A stretch of 64,000 bases of DNA from Helicobacter sp. 11-8110 (GCF_003288905.1 NZ_NHYL01000001.1:186001-250000), one strand, 5' to 3'. Counted from the first letter of the stretch, positions 26,558 to 36,412 are shown. The notes: generated from the letters alone by a model not told the origin. Made by a program: numbers and translations.

Positions 26558-26590
26558 TCTAGTTTATTGACCTTATATCAATGAGCTAGA
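26558..26590 (+). terminator. Two-part hairpin with T-rich tail after the lipoprotein gene
   Basis: Outer stem TCTAG/CTAGA and inner stem ATTG/CAAT around a TTT/GAG internal loop, followed by TTCTTTGTTTTT. It lies between two convergent genes and fits an intrinsic terminator for the + strand. Confidence 0.5.
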
Positions 26591-26600
26591 TTCTTTGTTT

Positions 26601-28460
26601 TTAAGTTTTTGTTGCATAAGATTTATCGATGTGAAACTTGCGATAAAATTCCTCCAACTCTTTATCACCAAAATCCTCTAATAAACCTTTTTGTTTTAAT
26701 GATTCTAAAATCTTTATATCACAATCTGTTTCTTTTGGCCACTCACGCCTATAACCATCTGCAATATTTTTATCCGTTGCATCGATGATAATAATATTCC
26801 CAAAAATACGAATATCTCGTTTTGAATCAATATTATTAACCACGCGCCACAAAATCATATAAAGATTTTCAAGATCGTTTTTCTCCCAATCAAGCAACAC
26901 AAGAATCCTCATATGCTTTTGCAAAGCTTGAAACAAAGTTTCATTTAAATACTTTTGCAAACACTCGTCTGCTTTCTTTCTAACCCCAAGCAAAGTAATT
27001 GGATTTTTTGTTTCTTTAAAATATTGTCTTAAAATTTCAGCCTTAGGGAAAATCTCCTTTATTTGTTTTAGCAATATTTCATTTTCTAAAATCTCTAATT
27101 GAAGATTTTCAATTTCTTTGCCTGTGCAATCAACTCCTAGCTTACCACCCTCTGCAAAATTAGGGGAAGCATGATCAAGCGCATCACAAACCCCCTCGCT
27201 AAAAAGGCAATTTTTCACATTAAAACGATTTAAAATATAAGGCACAATCTCTTTTGATTCTAAGCTTGGTGCATCCTCTCCTACAAAAATAGCATGCTTA
27301 ACAAAACTCATCTGCCCTACTCCCCAAAAAGAGTGCATACTCTGTTTAGCGGCACTTGGGAATCGTGCTTCAATTTTGGCTAAAATTAAATTATGAAACA
27401 CACCATTTTCTGGCATAAAATAATCTATTAAACTTGGAGTGGTCGTCTGCAAAAGTGGTAAAAAAATCCGCTCTGTTGGATAGCCCAAATATTTATCTTC
27501 CAAAGGAGGCTTGCCTACAACTGAAGCAAGATAAATAGGATTTTTCTTGTGCGTAATTGCACTCACTTCAAGCACTGGATAAGGCTCAATAGGCGTATAA
27601 AACCCTGTGTGATCTCCAAATCTCCCCTCATCTCTTAGTTCATCAGTATCCACAAAACCCTCAATCACAATATCACTATCATAAGGCACACAAAGTTCAT
27701 TACTTACGCATTTTACAAGTCTTGCTTTTTGCTTTTTAATAAAGCCATAAAGCATTAATTCAAATATGCCATAAGGCAAAGGTGCAGTTGCACACCAAGT
27801 ATAGAGCGGATTCCCCCCTATTGCAATACTAACTGGCATTTTTTGATTTGCTTTTTTGTATTCTTCAAAGATTCCAACTGAATCCTTATGAATCTGCCAA
27901 TGCAATCCTAAATGATTTTTATCATAGACTTGCAAACGATACATTCCAAGATTCCGCACGCTACCATCAAGACTTTGTGTATAACATTGCCCCATTGTGA
28001 TAAAAGCACCCCCATCTTCACTCCAAGTTTTTAAAATAGGCAAAGATTGCAAATCTACTTCATTGCCAGTCTTAATCACTTCTTGACATAAACTACCACT
28101 CTTAATAGCTTTTGGAGACAAATAGCGTAAATTTAAAAGCTTAGGGAGTGTTTGCATTATTTCTTTGAAATTTTTAGGAGGTTTTAATTTTAGCAAAAAT
28201 GCAAGATCATTTGCAATTTGTCGCGTATCGCCAATTAACAACTCCACACGACTAAAACTTCCAAACAGATTCATCAAAACTGGAATTTCAAAGTTAATCC
28301 CGCGTTGTTTATCAATAGGGTTAGTAAAAAGCAATGCCTTAGAATTAGACTTTTTAACTTCCAAATACGCAAGATGGGGAATCTCCAAATTAATATCCAA
28401 AGGCTCAGAGATGATTTTAACTTCATTATGTGCTTTTAATAAATCTAAAGTTTGTCGCAT
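26601..28460 (-). CDS. UbiD-family decarboxylase, probably menaquinone pathway (MqnL-like)
   Basis: 619 aa prenylated-FMN-dependent decarboxylase. UbiD features include RNLGMYRLQVYDK, GNPLYTWCATAPLPYG, FGDHTGFYTP and SVVGKPPLEDKYLG. Helicobacter makes menaquinone by the futalosine route, in which a UbiD homologue is believed to remove the naphthoate carboxyl group; that role is inferred for this gene (HP0396/Cj0546 type). It is the last gene of the long minus-strand run, 26 nt after the phosphoesterase. Confidence 0.88.
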   Translation of the reverse strand: MRQTLDLLKAHNEVKIISEPLDINLEIPHLAYLEVKKSNSKALLFTNPIDKQRGINFEIPVLMNLFGSFSRVELLIGDTRQIANDLAFLLKLKPPKNFKEIMQTLPKLLNLRYLSPKAIKSGSLCQEVIKTGNEVDLQSLPILKTWSEDGGAFITMGQCYTQSLDGSVRNLGMYRLQVYDKNHLGLHWQIHKDSVGIFEEYKKANQKMPVSIAIGGNPLYTWCATAPLPYGIFELMLYGFIKKQKARLVKCVSNELCVPYDSDIVIEGFVDTDELRDEGRFGDHTGFYTPIEPYPVLEVSAITHKKNPIYLASVVGKPPLEDKYLGYPTERIFLPLLQTTTPSLIDYFMPENGVFHNLILAKIEARFPSAAKQSMHSFWGVGQMSFVKHAIFVGEDAPSLESKEIVPYILNRFNVKNCLFSEGVCDALDHASPNFAEGGKLGVDCTGKEIENLQLEILENEILLKQIKEIFPKAEILRQYFKETKNPITLLGVRKKADECLQKYLNETLFQALQKHMRILVLLDWEKNDLENLYMILWRVVNNIDSKRDIRIFGNIIIIDATDKNIADGYRREWPKETDCDIKILESLKQKGLLEDFGDKELEEFYRKFHIDKSYATKT

Positions 28461-28486
28461 TTTTATCTCCTAATTTCACTTCTTAA

Positions 28487-29302
28487 TTAAAAAGCTATCA
28501 AGGTTTGTTTAATCTCACCATTATCCAATGCTTTGAGTTTAAAAGCTTCTTTGCAAAATCCATTTTCCAACTCAAAAACAACCATTTGAAAAATACTAGG
28601 AATCCCCTTGCCTTCAGGAATCCTAAGACGATTTGGCACACCTGTCAAAAACTTTTCAATAGGTTCTTGCATTTCCATTCCAATCACACTTTTTCTTGCT
28701 CCACTCATACCCACATCACTCACCCCAAAAGTCCCCTCAAAAATCTCCAAATCATCAGTCCCAACATGCGTATGTGTCCCAAGAATTGCGCTAATTTTTC
28801 CCTTTAGCATCATAAACATTGCGCGTTTTTCACTTGTTGCTTCAGCATGAAAATCAACAATAATATTCTTAATTCCCTCTTCTTGCAAAGATTCTACAAC
28901 TTCTTTAGCACAAACAAAAGCATTATCGCATTGCGGCATTCCAAAACTTCCCATAAGATTTAACACCGCAAACTTCTCTTCTTTTATTTCTCCTTTATAG
29001 ATTCCACTTCCCATTACACCTTTTGGATAATTATGCGGACGCAAAATCACTGAATCATCTTGAGATAAAAGTGGAAAAATATCTTTTTTATCCCAAATGT
29101 GATTCCCGCTTGTAAAAATATCCACTCCATAGCCTTGAAGTTCCAAAAAAGTTGAAACACTCAAGCCAAATCCATGACTAGCATTCTCTCCATTAGCTAT
29201 TACGCAATCAATTGCATATTTTTTTCGCACTTCACCCAAATAATCTCCAACCAATCTCCGACCAACTTTTCCTACAATATCTCCAATAAATCCAAAACGC
29301 AT
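28487..29302 (-). CDS. YmdB-family metallophosphoesterase (TIGR00282)
   Basis: 271 aa. Metal-ligand motifs in order are FIGDIVGKVGRR, GENASHGFG, SGNHIWDK, VDFHAEATSEK and GTHTHVGTDD. B. subtilis YmdB hydrolyses 2',3'-cyclic nucleotides and affects development; the substrate in Helicobacter is unknown. It follows mfd by 16 nt and precedes the UbiD gene by 26 nt, so it is probably co-transcribed with them. Confidence 0.9.
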   Translation of the reverse strand: MRFGFIGDIVGKVGRRLVGDYLGEVRKKYAIDCVIANGENASHGFGLSVSTFLELQGYGVDIFTSGNHIWDKKDIFPLLSQDDSVILRPHNYPKGVMGSGIYKGEIKEEKFAVLNLMGSFGMPQCDNAFVCAKEVVESLQEEGIKNIIVDFHAEATSEKRAMFMMLKGKISAILGTHTHVGTDDLEIFEGTFGVSDVGMSGARKSVIGMEMQEPIEKFLTGVPNRLRIPEGKGIPSIFQMVVFELENGFCKEAFKLKALDNGEIKQTLIAF

Positions 29303-29318
29303 TTATCTATCCCTTTAA

Positions 29319-32300
29319 CTACTTCAAATATTCCATAACCGCTTCTAAAATATCTTCTTCATCTTTGCTTTTTGCAACGATAGTTTTTTTCTCACCCTTT
29401 GAATCCATAAAAGTAATATTTTGCTGATAATTTAAAACACTCACAATATCACGCATTCTAGCTTTAATTTTAATAATAATTAAACCAATAAATTGTTTTG
29501 TGTAAATATCCAAACTTCCAAATCTCTCTTCAATCTCTGATTCTATACCATAAACTGCGCTTTCTTCCTCGCATCTTGATAATCTGCGATATATCTCTAA
29601 ACGCAATTTCTCTGAAGCAATCAACTCGGGATTTAAAAATGCTGTTACACTTAACTTCACATCAATATTAGTCTTTTCTTCTTTTACATTTCCGCTTAAC
29701 TGATAAATAGCTTCTTCTAGCATTCTTAGATATAAAGAGTAACCAATATTTTTTATATGCCCACTTTGAGCCTCACCAAGCAAATTACCCCCACCTCTTA
29801 TTTCCAAGTCATGATAAGCCAAAGCGCCACCACTTCCCAAATACGCATTTTTTTCTAGCGCCATTAAGCGTTTTTGTGCTTCTTGAGTGATTTTATTTGA
29901 ATCTTCAATCAAAAAATAACAAAATCCCTCTTTACTGCCTCGCCCTACACGCCCCCTTAGCTGATGCAAATCCGCAATCCCAAAACAATCACTTCTATCC
30001 ACCAAAATCGTATTTGCATTAGGAAGATGAATTCCTGATTCAACAATAGAAGTGCAAAGCAAGAGATTAAATTCTCCTTTTGCAAACTCCATAATAATAT
30101 CTTCAGATTCTTGAGCTGAAATTTGCGAATGTAAAATAGCAATCTTTAAATGCGGTATTACACTTAAAACTTCTTCTTTTCTTTGGTTAATAGAAGTGAT
30201 ATTATTATGAATATAAAACACTTGACCTCCGCGTCTTAATTCCCTTAAAACCACTTCCTTAAGCAATGAATCACTATAAGTTTTTACAAAAGTTCTTGTA
30301 GGCAATCTCTGACTTGGAGCTTCTTTTAATTCACTCAAACCCTTAATGTGTGAAAGTGCCATATTAAGTGTTCTTGGAATAGGAGTAGCAGACATTGAAA
30401 GCAAATGAATATTTTGACTTATTTCTTTAATTCTTTCTTTTTGCTTCACTCCAAATTTATGCTCTTCATCCACCACAATGAGAGCTAATTTTTTAAAAAC
30501 TACGCTTAAAAGCGCGTGAGTTCCAACAACAATATCCACACTCCCCTGCTTTAATCCCTCTAAAATAGACTTTTTCTCTTTGGCGCTAACATATCTATCT
30601 AGCCTTGCCATTTTCACACCAAAGTTTTCAAAACGAGCTTTTATTGTTGAGAAATGCTGATAGGCTAATAAAGTCGTTGGAGCAATAATAGCCGCTTGAT
30701 AGCCACTTAAAAAACAAGCCAACATTGCATTCATAGCTATTTCTGTTTTACCAAACCCAACATCCCCACTTAACAATCTATCCATCACTCTACCACTAGA
30801 GAGATCCTTAAAAATTTCTTGGATAGCTTGACTTTGATCTTTTGTATAAACAAATCCACTTTGCCCTTGAAAAACTAGAATCTCTTCTTTATTAGTATCA
30901 ATGATAATCCCATCAATCAATTCTCTTTTAGCTGCTAGAGCAATGATTCCATTAGCAATAACAAAAAGCTTTTCTTTGATTTTTTCTTTAAGCTTTACAA
31001 AAGAACCCTTGCCTAGCCTATCAAGTATCGGAATGCCACCATCTGCAATATACCGATCAACCCTATCTAAATTTTCAACAGGCAAAAGTAATTTATCTTC
31101 ACCCAAATATTTTAGCTCAATAAAATCCCGCGTTGCGCCAAAAATATTAGCTTGAATGATTCCATTAAAAACTGCCACTCCATAATCAATATGCACAACA
31201 TAATCCCCAGTCTTTAATTCATCAATTAAAATTTTATTAGGGCGCTTTTTAGTTTGTTTTTGTTGAACATTGAGTGAGAGTATTAATTCCTCTTTACCTA
31301 AAATCCAAACCCCATAATCTTTTCCCAACACAAATTCATAATCTTTATGCTCACTAGGCGTGATTCCAGCTTGTCGCACTAGCGCTTCAGTTTTGGCTAT
31401 TAGCGTGATTTTTTTGTGTTTATGAAATTCCAAAAAGCTCGGAATATTTCTAAAAGCGTATTCAAAATCCTCATAATTTTTACTAATTTCTAGACTTGAA
31501 TGCTCTAAGATCTGATGTAACAAACCTTGATTCTGCTCCTTAAATTCCAAAAGCTCATTAAGTAAATTTTCTAAATTGGGCGCTTTAATATAAGGATATT
31601 CTTCTAAGAGATTCTGTGTGCCTTCCACAAACCAAAGCCCATATGAAGCAATACTATTCCCCTCAAGCTGCAAAGCATTTTGCAAATGCGATTCTTCTAT
31701 TTTTTTAACAAGCTTTTCATAAGTTTCTTCATTGAGATTAAAGAAAGCAGGTAGAATCTCTATTTGTTCTAATTCTTCTTGTATGCAAAGTTGTGTTTGC
31801 ACATCAAAAAATCGCATACTCTCAATCTCATTATCAAAAAGAGAAATGCGAATGGGATTTTCAAAATTAGGCAAGAAAAGATCAATAATATCACCCCTTA
31901 TTGAAACTTCTCCTTTGACTTCAACAAGCTCCACAAACTCATAGCCAAAATATAATAACTTCTCTTGAAATGACTTAAGCTCTAAACATTCTCCAAATTC
32001 AACACTAAAACCCTCTAACAATTCTAGTTTTGGCATAGGATTAAGCAAAGTTTGCAAAGGCGTTAGCAAGATTTTTTGCTCTTTTGATTCATAAAACCTT
32101 TTAAGCGTTTTAAAAATCTCGCCAAGCTCATCTTGATAACTTCTTAAATCCTCTCCAAAAACTGCCCTAAAATCCTCTAATACATAAGAATCAAAGCCCA
32201 AAAAACTAGCAACATCCGCCATTCTTTGCGCTTCATTTTTATCCTTAGCTAAACCAATCAATCCCTTAGAATAAGTCTTAGCAAAACCATCTTTTTTGGC

Positions 32301-32333
32301 TTTTAAAAACTCATAAAAGCTACTTTGAACCAA
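29319..32333 (-). CDS. mfd: Transcription-repair coupling factor Mfd
   Basis: 1004 aa, shorter than E. coli Mfd (1148) as usual for this group. Domains: UvrB-homology region (1-300), the RNA polymerase-interacting CarD-like domain (about 355-430; DELKTGDYVVHIDYGVAVF), a RecG-like helicase (Walker A GDVGFGKTE, DEEH box VVDEEHKFG, motif VI QLRGRVGRG) and a C-terminal TRCF domain. It removes stalled polymerase and recruits UvrA. The start is TTG, read as VQSSFYEF, which aligns with C. jejuni Mfd; it overlaps ccmA by 14 nt. Confidence 0.95.
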   Translation of the reverse strand: MVQSSFYEFLKAKKDGFAKTYSKGLIGLAKDKNEAQRMADVASFLGFDSYVLEDFRAVFGEDLRSYQDELGEIFKTLKRFYESKEQKILLTPLQTLLNPMPKLELLEGFSVEFGECLELKSFQEKLLYFGYEFVELVEVKGEVSIRGDIIDLFLPNFENPIRISLFDNEIESMRFFDVQTQLCIQEELEQIEILPAFFNLNEETYEKLVKKIEESHLQNALQLEGNSIASYGLWFVEGTQNLLEEYPYIKAPNLENLLNELLEFKEQNQGLLHQILEHSSLEISKNYEDFEYAFRNIPSFLEFHKHKKITLIAKTEALVRQAGITPSEHKDYEFVLGKDYGVWILGKEELILSLNVQQKQTKKRPNKILIDELKTGDYVVHIDYGVAVFNGIIQANIFGATRDFIELKYLGEDKLLLPVENLDRVDRYIADGGIPILDRLGKGSFVKLKEKIKEKLFVIANGIIALAAKRELIDGIIIDTNKEEILVFQGQSGFVYTKDQSQAIQEIFKDLSSGRVMDRLLSGDVGFGKTEIAMNAMLACFLSGYQAAIIAPTTLLAYQHFSTIKARFENFGVKMARLDRYVSAKEKKSILEGLKQGSVDIVVGTHALLSVVFKKLALIVVDEEHKFGVKQKERIKEISQNIHLLSMSATPIPRTLNMALSHIKGLSELKEAPSQRLPTRTFVKTYSDSLLKEVVLRELRRGGQVFYIHNNITSINQRKEEVLSVIPHLKIAILHSQISAQESEDIIMEFAKGEFNLLLCTSIVESGIHLPNANTILVDRSDCFGIADLHQLRGRVGRGSKEGFCYFLIEDSNKITQEAQKRLMALEKNAYLGSGGALAYHDLEIRGGGNLLGEAQSGHIKNIGYSLYLRMLEEAIYQLSGNVKEEKTNIDVKLSVTAFLNPELIASEKLRLEIYRRLSRCEEESAVYGIESEIEERFGSLDIYTKQFIGLIIIKIKARMRDIVSVLNYQQNITFMDSKGEKKTIVAKSKDEEDILEAVMEYLK

Positions 32334-32760
32334 CTACATTCTCAACTTTTTTGGAAATATCATTGTGTGGCTTATTTTTTTCAAAAGCACTTCTAATTTC
32401 ATTATTTTTGTGTGTAATGCTATGCCCAACAAACTCACCTGTTTTTTCAATTATAAGTTCTTTAGCGTTGATTTCTCCATCAATTCTACCTTGAGGTAGA
32501 ATCTCAACAATACTGCACTCACAATTCCCCATTAACTTTCCGCTAACTACCAAATGTTCGGCATTAATAGTGCCATTTACATTCCCACTTTTGCCAATAA
32601 CGATATTGTTCTTAGTAATAATGCTACCTTCTAACTCACCATCAATATGCAAATTGCACTCACTAACAATATCTCCCTTTATTCTTGTGCCCTGCGCAAT
32701 AATACTGGTGTTTCCCGAATTTCCGATAGTTTGTTTATCATTGTTAGCAAAGATTGCCAT
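32320..32760 (-). CDS. ccmA: Bactofilin cell-shape protein CcmA
   Basis: 146 aa. Short disordered ends flank a beta-helical bactofilin core (about 20-110) with repeated hydrophobic/Gly strands (IIAQGTRIKGDIVSECNL, GELEGSIITKNNIVIG). Bactofilins polymerise under the inner membrane; CcmA with Csd proteins gives Helicobacter its helical form. The start MAIFANN matches H. pylori CcmA and has AAGGAG (32772-32777), although it lies inside the M23 peptidase gene, overlapping it by 82 nt. It also overlaps mfd by 14 nt. Confidence 0.95.
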   Translation of the reverse strand: MAIFANNDKQTIGNSGNTSIIAQGTRIKGDIVSECNLHIDGELEGSIITKNNIVIGKSGNVNGTINAEHLVVSGKLMGNCECSIVEILPQGRIDGEINAKELIIEKTGEFVGHSITHKNNEIRSAFEKNKPHNDISKKVENVVGSK

Positions 32761-33614
32761 TTTATGTTTTTCTCCTTTTCAAAAATTTGCGTATAATCAC
32801 GCATAGTCCATTCTATAAATGGTTTTGGATCTAAATCTCTCCCTAAATAGCGAATTTCATAATGCAAATGCGGACCGGTGCTTCTCCCAGTATTACCCGA
32901 ATAAGCAATCAACTGCCCTCGCCTTACAAACTCACCCCTTTTTACAACAATTTTACTCAAATGTGCATAAAAAGTCTTAAAACCAAAAGAATGTTCTAAT
33001 TTTACCATAATTCCATACCCACCATTATAACCTGTCCCCGTAAAATCAGCCACCCCATCAGCAGGTGCATAAATAGGTGTTCCAATTGGCATTCCAAAAT
33101 CAATACCCGTGTGAGAGTGAGAGCGCCTAAGAATTGGATGTAATCTTGTTCCCCAAGCAGCTGTGATGCGATAATCTCCCTTAAGTGGAACACCATTTGG
33201 GATAAGTTGCATTACAAACGCCTTTTGAGCACCTGTAATACTAGCCAAATCAACTCTTTCTATCAAACTCAAATCTCTTTGGCTAGTTTGCTCCCCTAGT
33301 CCAACAATTCCTTCTAAATCCTCAATCTTATCAGAAACTTTTACTAATTCTTCAGTTTTTTCATCAATTAAAGCTTGTAATTGCTCATTTTTTTCATTGA
33401 TTTTTAAAAATTCTTGCTGCATTAAGTCACGCTTATTTTTAATTTGTTTAACTTCGTTTAAAAGTAGCCTAATAGAAATAGCACTAAAGAAAAAAACAGC
33501 CACAATAAACAAAACAATATACAAGATAATCTGCTTAACATACTGATGAATATTGTACTGCTTAGAACCAGCAATATCTGTAATTGTTACTACAAAGCGA
33601 TTCTTTATTGCCAT
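32679..33614 (-). CDS. M23 peptidoglycan endopeptidase, Csd1/Csd2-type
   Basis: 311 aa. An N-terminal TM helix (ILYIVLFIVAVFFFSAISI), a coiled coil (about 55-115) and an M23 peptidase domain with SHTGIDFGMP and GPHLHYEI, so the zinc ligands H..D and HxH are complete. It trims peptide crosslinks to bend the cell. H. pylori has two such genes (csd1, csd2) between folC and ccmA; here there is one, with an intact active site. The start is ATG 33614, three bases after folC; a longer frame to 33662 would run into folC. The last 27 codons overlap ccmA. Confidence 0.92.
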   Translation of the reverse strand: MAIKNRFVVTITDIAGSKQYNIHQYVKQIILYIVLFIVAVFFFSAISIRLLLNEVKQIKNKRDLMQQEFLKINEKNEQLQALIDEKTEELVKVSDKIEDLEGIVGLGEQTSQRDLSLIERVDLASITGAQKAFVMQLIPNGVPLKGDYRITAAWGTRLHPILRRSHSHTGIDFGMPIGTPIYAPADGVADFTGTGYNGGYGIMVKLEHSFGFKTFYAHLSKIVVKRGEFVRRGQLIAYSGNTGRSTGPHLHYEIRYLGRDLDPKPFIEWTMRDYTQIFEKEKNIKWQSLLTMINKLSEIRETPVLLRRAQE

Positions 33615-33616
33615 TG

Positions 33617-34744
33617 CTATCTTCTTTTTAAAAACTCTGCGACCACACAAAAAGATCCACACACAAGGTATTTTTCATCTTTTTTAATGTTGCAAAAATC
33701 TGTAAATTCCAAATCTAATCCTCTTAAAATATCTTCTAGTTGCATTTTTGGAATCCTACGCGAACTTGAAATTTCAATAATCTCAACACGCTTAATAATA
33801 GGCTTTAAAATTTTTAAAATCTCTTTTGGATTCTTATCAAGATAGGAATTATAAACTAAAATATATTTTTCTTTACTAAAATTTTTCAAAATCGCCCTAG
33901 CACCATTTGGATTATGCAAAACATCAACCCAGATATTAGGTGCAATCTGCTGTGCCCTACCTTGCAAATCCAACGACTTAAGCTCTTTAAGATTCATATC
34001 AAACCCTAGGGCTTTAAATCCAGAGTATGCTAATGCTAGATTTTCTTCTTGGAATCTCGCATAATGATGTTTTTTGCAATATTCCTTAATAGATGGTGAA
34101 ATACTTTGAATATCTAAAATTTCTAATTCTATTTGTTTTTCTTGAGCAATTTTTTGTGCAATCTTAATTACTTCAAAATGACTTTGAATCCCCAAAATTG
34201 CTTTTTTTGCCATTGCATTAAGTTTAGTTTTTGCAATAGATTCCAAGCTCTCTCCTAAAAACTCTTGATGATCTATATCAATAGCACTAAAGAGTGTTAA
34301 ATCCCTTTTAACGCAAGTTGTTGTCGAATCAAACTCCCCGCCAAGTCCAGCTTCTAGCACCAAATAATCACACTCACCAAAAACTTTAAGGGCTAAAAAA
34401 GTTAAAATCTCAAAATAACTAGCCTCCTTTAAAAGTGTTAAATCAAATTCTAAAAATGCATTTTCTAAAGTTTCTAGTGTAATATTTTTTCCATTACGCC
34501 AAAAGCGCTCTTCAATACTAAATAAATGCGGAGAAGTAAAATGCCCCACATCAAGCCCTTGTTGATGAAGCATTAGTGCTAGAAACCTCCCTGTGCTACC
34601 CTTACCATTTGTGCCAACAATATGTATTACCTTAGGTTTTAAAAAAGGAATCTTAAGAGTTTCTAAAATCTTTGGAGCGCGTTTAGGATCAAAAGGAGCG
34701 TATTCAACACCCTTTTTTTCTAAAAATTTTTTTAACTCATTCAT
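33617..34744 (-). CDS. folC: Bifunctional dihydrofolate/folylpolyglutamate synthase
   Basis: About 375 aa. FolC makes dihydrofolate and adds glutamate tails. The ATP loop is VGTNGKGSTGRFLAL, followed by FTSPHLFSIEERF. ATG 34744 overlaps the previous stop as ATGAATGA (8 nt); GTG 34747 and TTG 34750 are possible but less likely. It heads the cell-shape part of the run. Confidence 0.93.
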   Translation of the reverse strand: MNELKKFLEKKGVEYAPFDPKRAPKILETLKIPFLKPKVIHIVGTNGKGSTGRFLALMLHQQGLDVGHFTSPHLFSIEERFWRNGKNITLETLENAFLEFDLTLLKEASYFEILTFLALKVFGECDYLVLEAGLGGEFDSTTTCVKRDLTLFSAIDIDHQEFLGESLESIAKTKLNAMAKKAILGIQSHFEVIKIAQKIAQEKQIELEILDIQSISPSIKEYCKKHHYARFQEENLALAYSGFKALGFDMNLKELKSLDLQGRAQQIAPNIWVDVLHNPNGARAILKNFSKEKYILVYNSYLDKNPKEILKILKPIIKRVEIIEISSSRRIPKMQLEDILRGLDLEFTDFCNIKKDEKYLVCGSFCVVAEFLKRR

Positions 34745-35912
34745 CACCAATCACACCTTGAGTGTTTTTGGATTCTTGAAAATCCGCTAAAAGTTTCATT
34801 AGCATATATTCCAAACTTGTCTGATTAGATCGTTGCAAAACTTGCGCACTAAGCTTAATTTTAAAGTGCATTTGCTGATATGCAAAAATGCTCTTTTTAA
34901 CTACCAAGTCCAAATTTTTAATAAATTCAATCGCATCATTCTTTTGACTATCCAACAAACAAGCTACAAACTCTTCCCTACCATAATATGAAATCCAATC
35001 ACTTGGACCGCTGTATTCTTTTAAAAGTCTTCCTAAAATGGATAGAATCTTTTTCCCAGCCTCACTGCCAAAATCCTCTACAATCTTATCATAGCCCACA
35101 ACCCCAAAAACTACTAATGCGTAGTTTTTATCTTGCCTGCAAAATGCTTCTTCTGCAAATCCCAAAACTTTTTGCATTCCCTCTTTGCTAACCAAAGTTG
35201 TCATCGAATCTATAGGCAAAGAACTTGCTTCTTGATATTTTATTCTTTCTTTTGGTGAGTTTTTAATTTCTTCTTGTTGCGAAATTTTTTGTATAACAAG
35301 CTCTTGGTTTAAAATTTTCTCCAAGTTTTTTAATAAATATTCTTCTTTGAAATTTTGTGGAAATTTTAGAAACTCTTTCACTTCTCCCTGCCATTCCTGA
35401 AAGGCTTGATTATTGATTTTAAAATCACTTAAAATCTCTAATACACTTTTATTTTTTTGGACTTCTAGACCTTTTTTTAATAATTCATTCCATTTTTCTT
35501 TCCAAGTCTGCATAATCTTAGGATTAGATTTGTCAAATTCCAAAAGCTGACTTTTAGCAAGTGAAGAGATAGACTTTTCAGGATAAGTCGCCAAAATACG
35601 CAAAAGAATTTTGATAATTTCCACATAAAGCGCAAAATTTTTCTTATAAAAATACATATGATTTAATGCCACAATCAAATGAATCGTTAATTCATCTTTA
35701 TTTCTAAATTCTTTATTAGCTAAATTGTCTCTAACTTCTGCATCAATTTTTTCTAACATATTTTTTAAGCTAATATAATCCCCATAGGATTTTAAACCCA
35801 TTTTTTTGGCTTGTCTGCAAAAATAATCAGTGTAAGCCTCTGGCGTAGGATCACTGCCCTCTTGCATCAATTCTTTCAAAGCTTCTTTAGCAATCTTTTG
35901 AATTATCTGCAT
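34737..35912 (-). CDS. Protein with degenerate GGDEF-like domain (Cj1089-like position)
   Basis: 391 aa soluble protein. The N-terminal 220 residues are helical with no recognised domain. The C-terminal part (about 235-380) looks like a diguanylate cyclase fold (DSMTTLVSKEGMQ, VVGYDKIVEDFGSEAGKKIL), but the signature is GREEF in place of GGEEF, so cyclase activity is unlikely. A gene in the same slot between lptE and folC exists in C. jejuni as I recall (Cj1089c). It is coupled to lptE (TAATG) and folC. Role unknown; a scaffold or nucleotide sensor is possible. Confidence 0.75.
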   Translation of the reverse strand: MQIIQKIAKEALKELMQEGSDPTPEAYTDYFCRQAKKMGLKSYGDYISLKNMLEKIDAEVRDNLANKEFRNKDELTIHLIVALNHMYFYKKNFALYVEIIKILLRILATYPEKSISSLAKSQLLEFDKSNPKIMQTWKEKWNELLKKGLEVQKNKSVLEILSDFKINNQAFQEWQGEVKEFLKFPQNFKEEYLLKNLEKILNQELVIQKISQQEEIKNSPKERIKYQEASSLPIDSMTTLVSKEGMQKVLGFAEEAFCRQDKNYALVVFGVVGYDKIVEDFGSEAGKKILSILGRLLKEYSGPSDWISYYGREEFVACLLDSQKNDAIEFIKNLDLVVKKSIFAYQQMHFKIKLSAQVLQRSNQTSLEYMLMKLLADFQESKNTQGVIGDE

Positions 35913-36412
35913 TAAAAAGTCTCAATTCCCACTTGCGAAATAAACCCATCAAGTGCTTGAATCACTGCCTCATTAATCGCTTCCATACGAATAGAATCGG
36001 TGATATTAGATGAGTTTCCAAGTGAAAAATTATAATAGCCCTTTTTGCTAAAAATTCTTGTGCTTTGTGTATAGCGATTAGTATATTTAAAGCGCACATT
36101 CACTTCACAGCGATAAAAGGTTGCAAATCCAGTTTTATTCTCTGCTAGAGTATGAAACAATACATTTTGCAATTCCACTTCCACCACCGAATCTGCTTCT
36201 TGCTTATCCACCACTCTACTATGAAAACGCTCAAAAATACTTCGCGAAACAGAATCTTTTAACTCCACACTATTTTGAGGATCTCTTAAGCTGATTTTAA
36301 CTTCTACAAATACTTTACCACCAAGCGCTTTATTGGCTTGGTGAGCGATAGGCTGATAACCGCACCCCGCCAAAAATACACAAACCACTAAGAACAAAAA
36401 AAGCTTTTTCAT
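35912..36412 (-). CDS. lptE: LPS-assembly lipoprotein LptE
   Basis: About 166 aa. The signal MKKLFLFLVVCVFLAGCGYQP has lipobox LAGC and the GYQP/GYxP start typical of LptE, which plugs LptD in the outer membrane for LPS export. The ATG at 36412 directly follows the leuS stop (TAAAATG); the frame extends to a TTG at 36427 that would spoil the signal peptide. The order leuS-lptE is conserved in the group (HP1547-HP1546). Confidence 0.88.
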   Translation of the reverse strand: MKKLFLFLVVCVFLAGCGYQPIAHQANKALGGKVFVEVKISLRDPQNSVELKDSVSRSIFERFHSRVVDKQEADSVVEVELQNVLFHTLAENKTGFATFYRCEVNVRFKYTNRYTQSTRIFSKKGYYNFSLGNSSNITDSIRMEAINEAVIQALDGFISQVGIETF

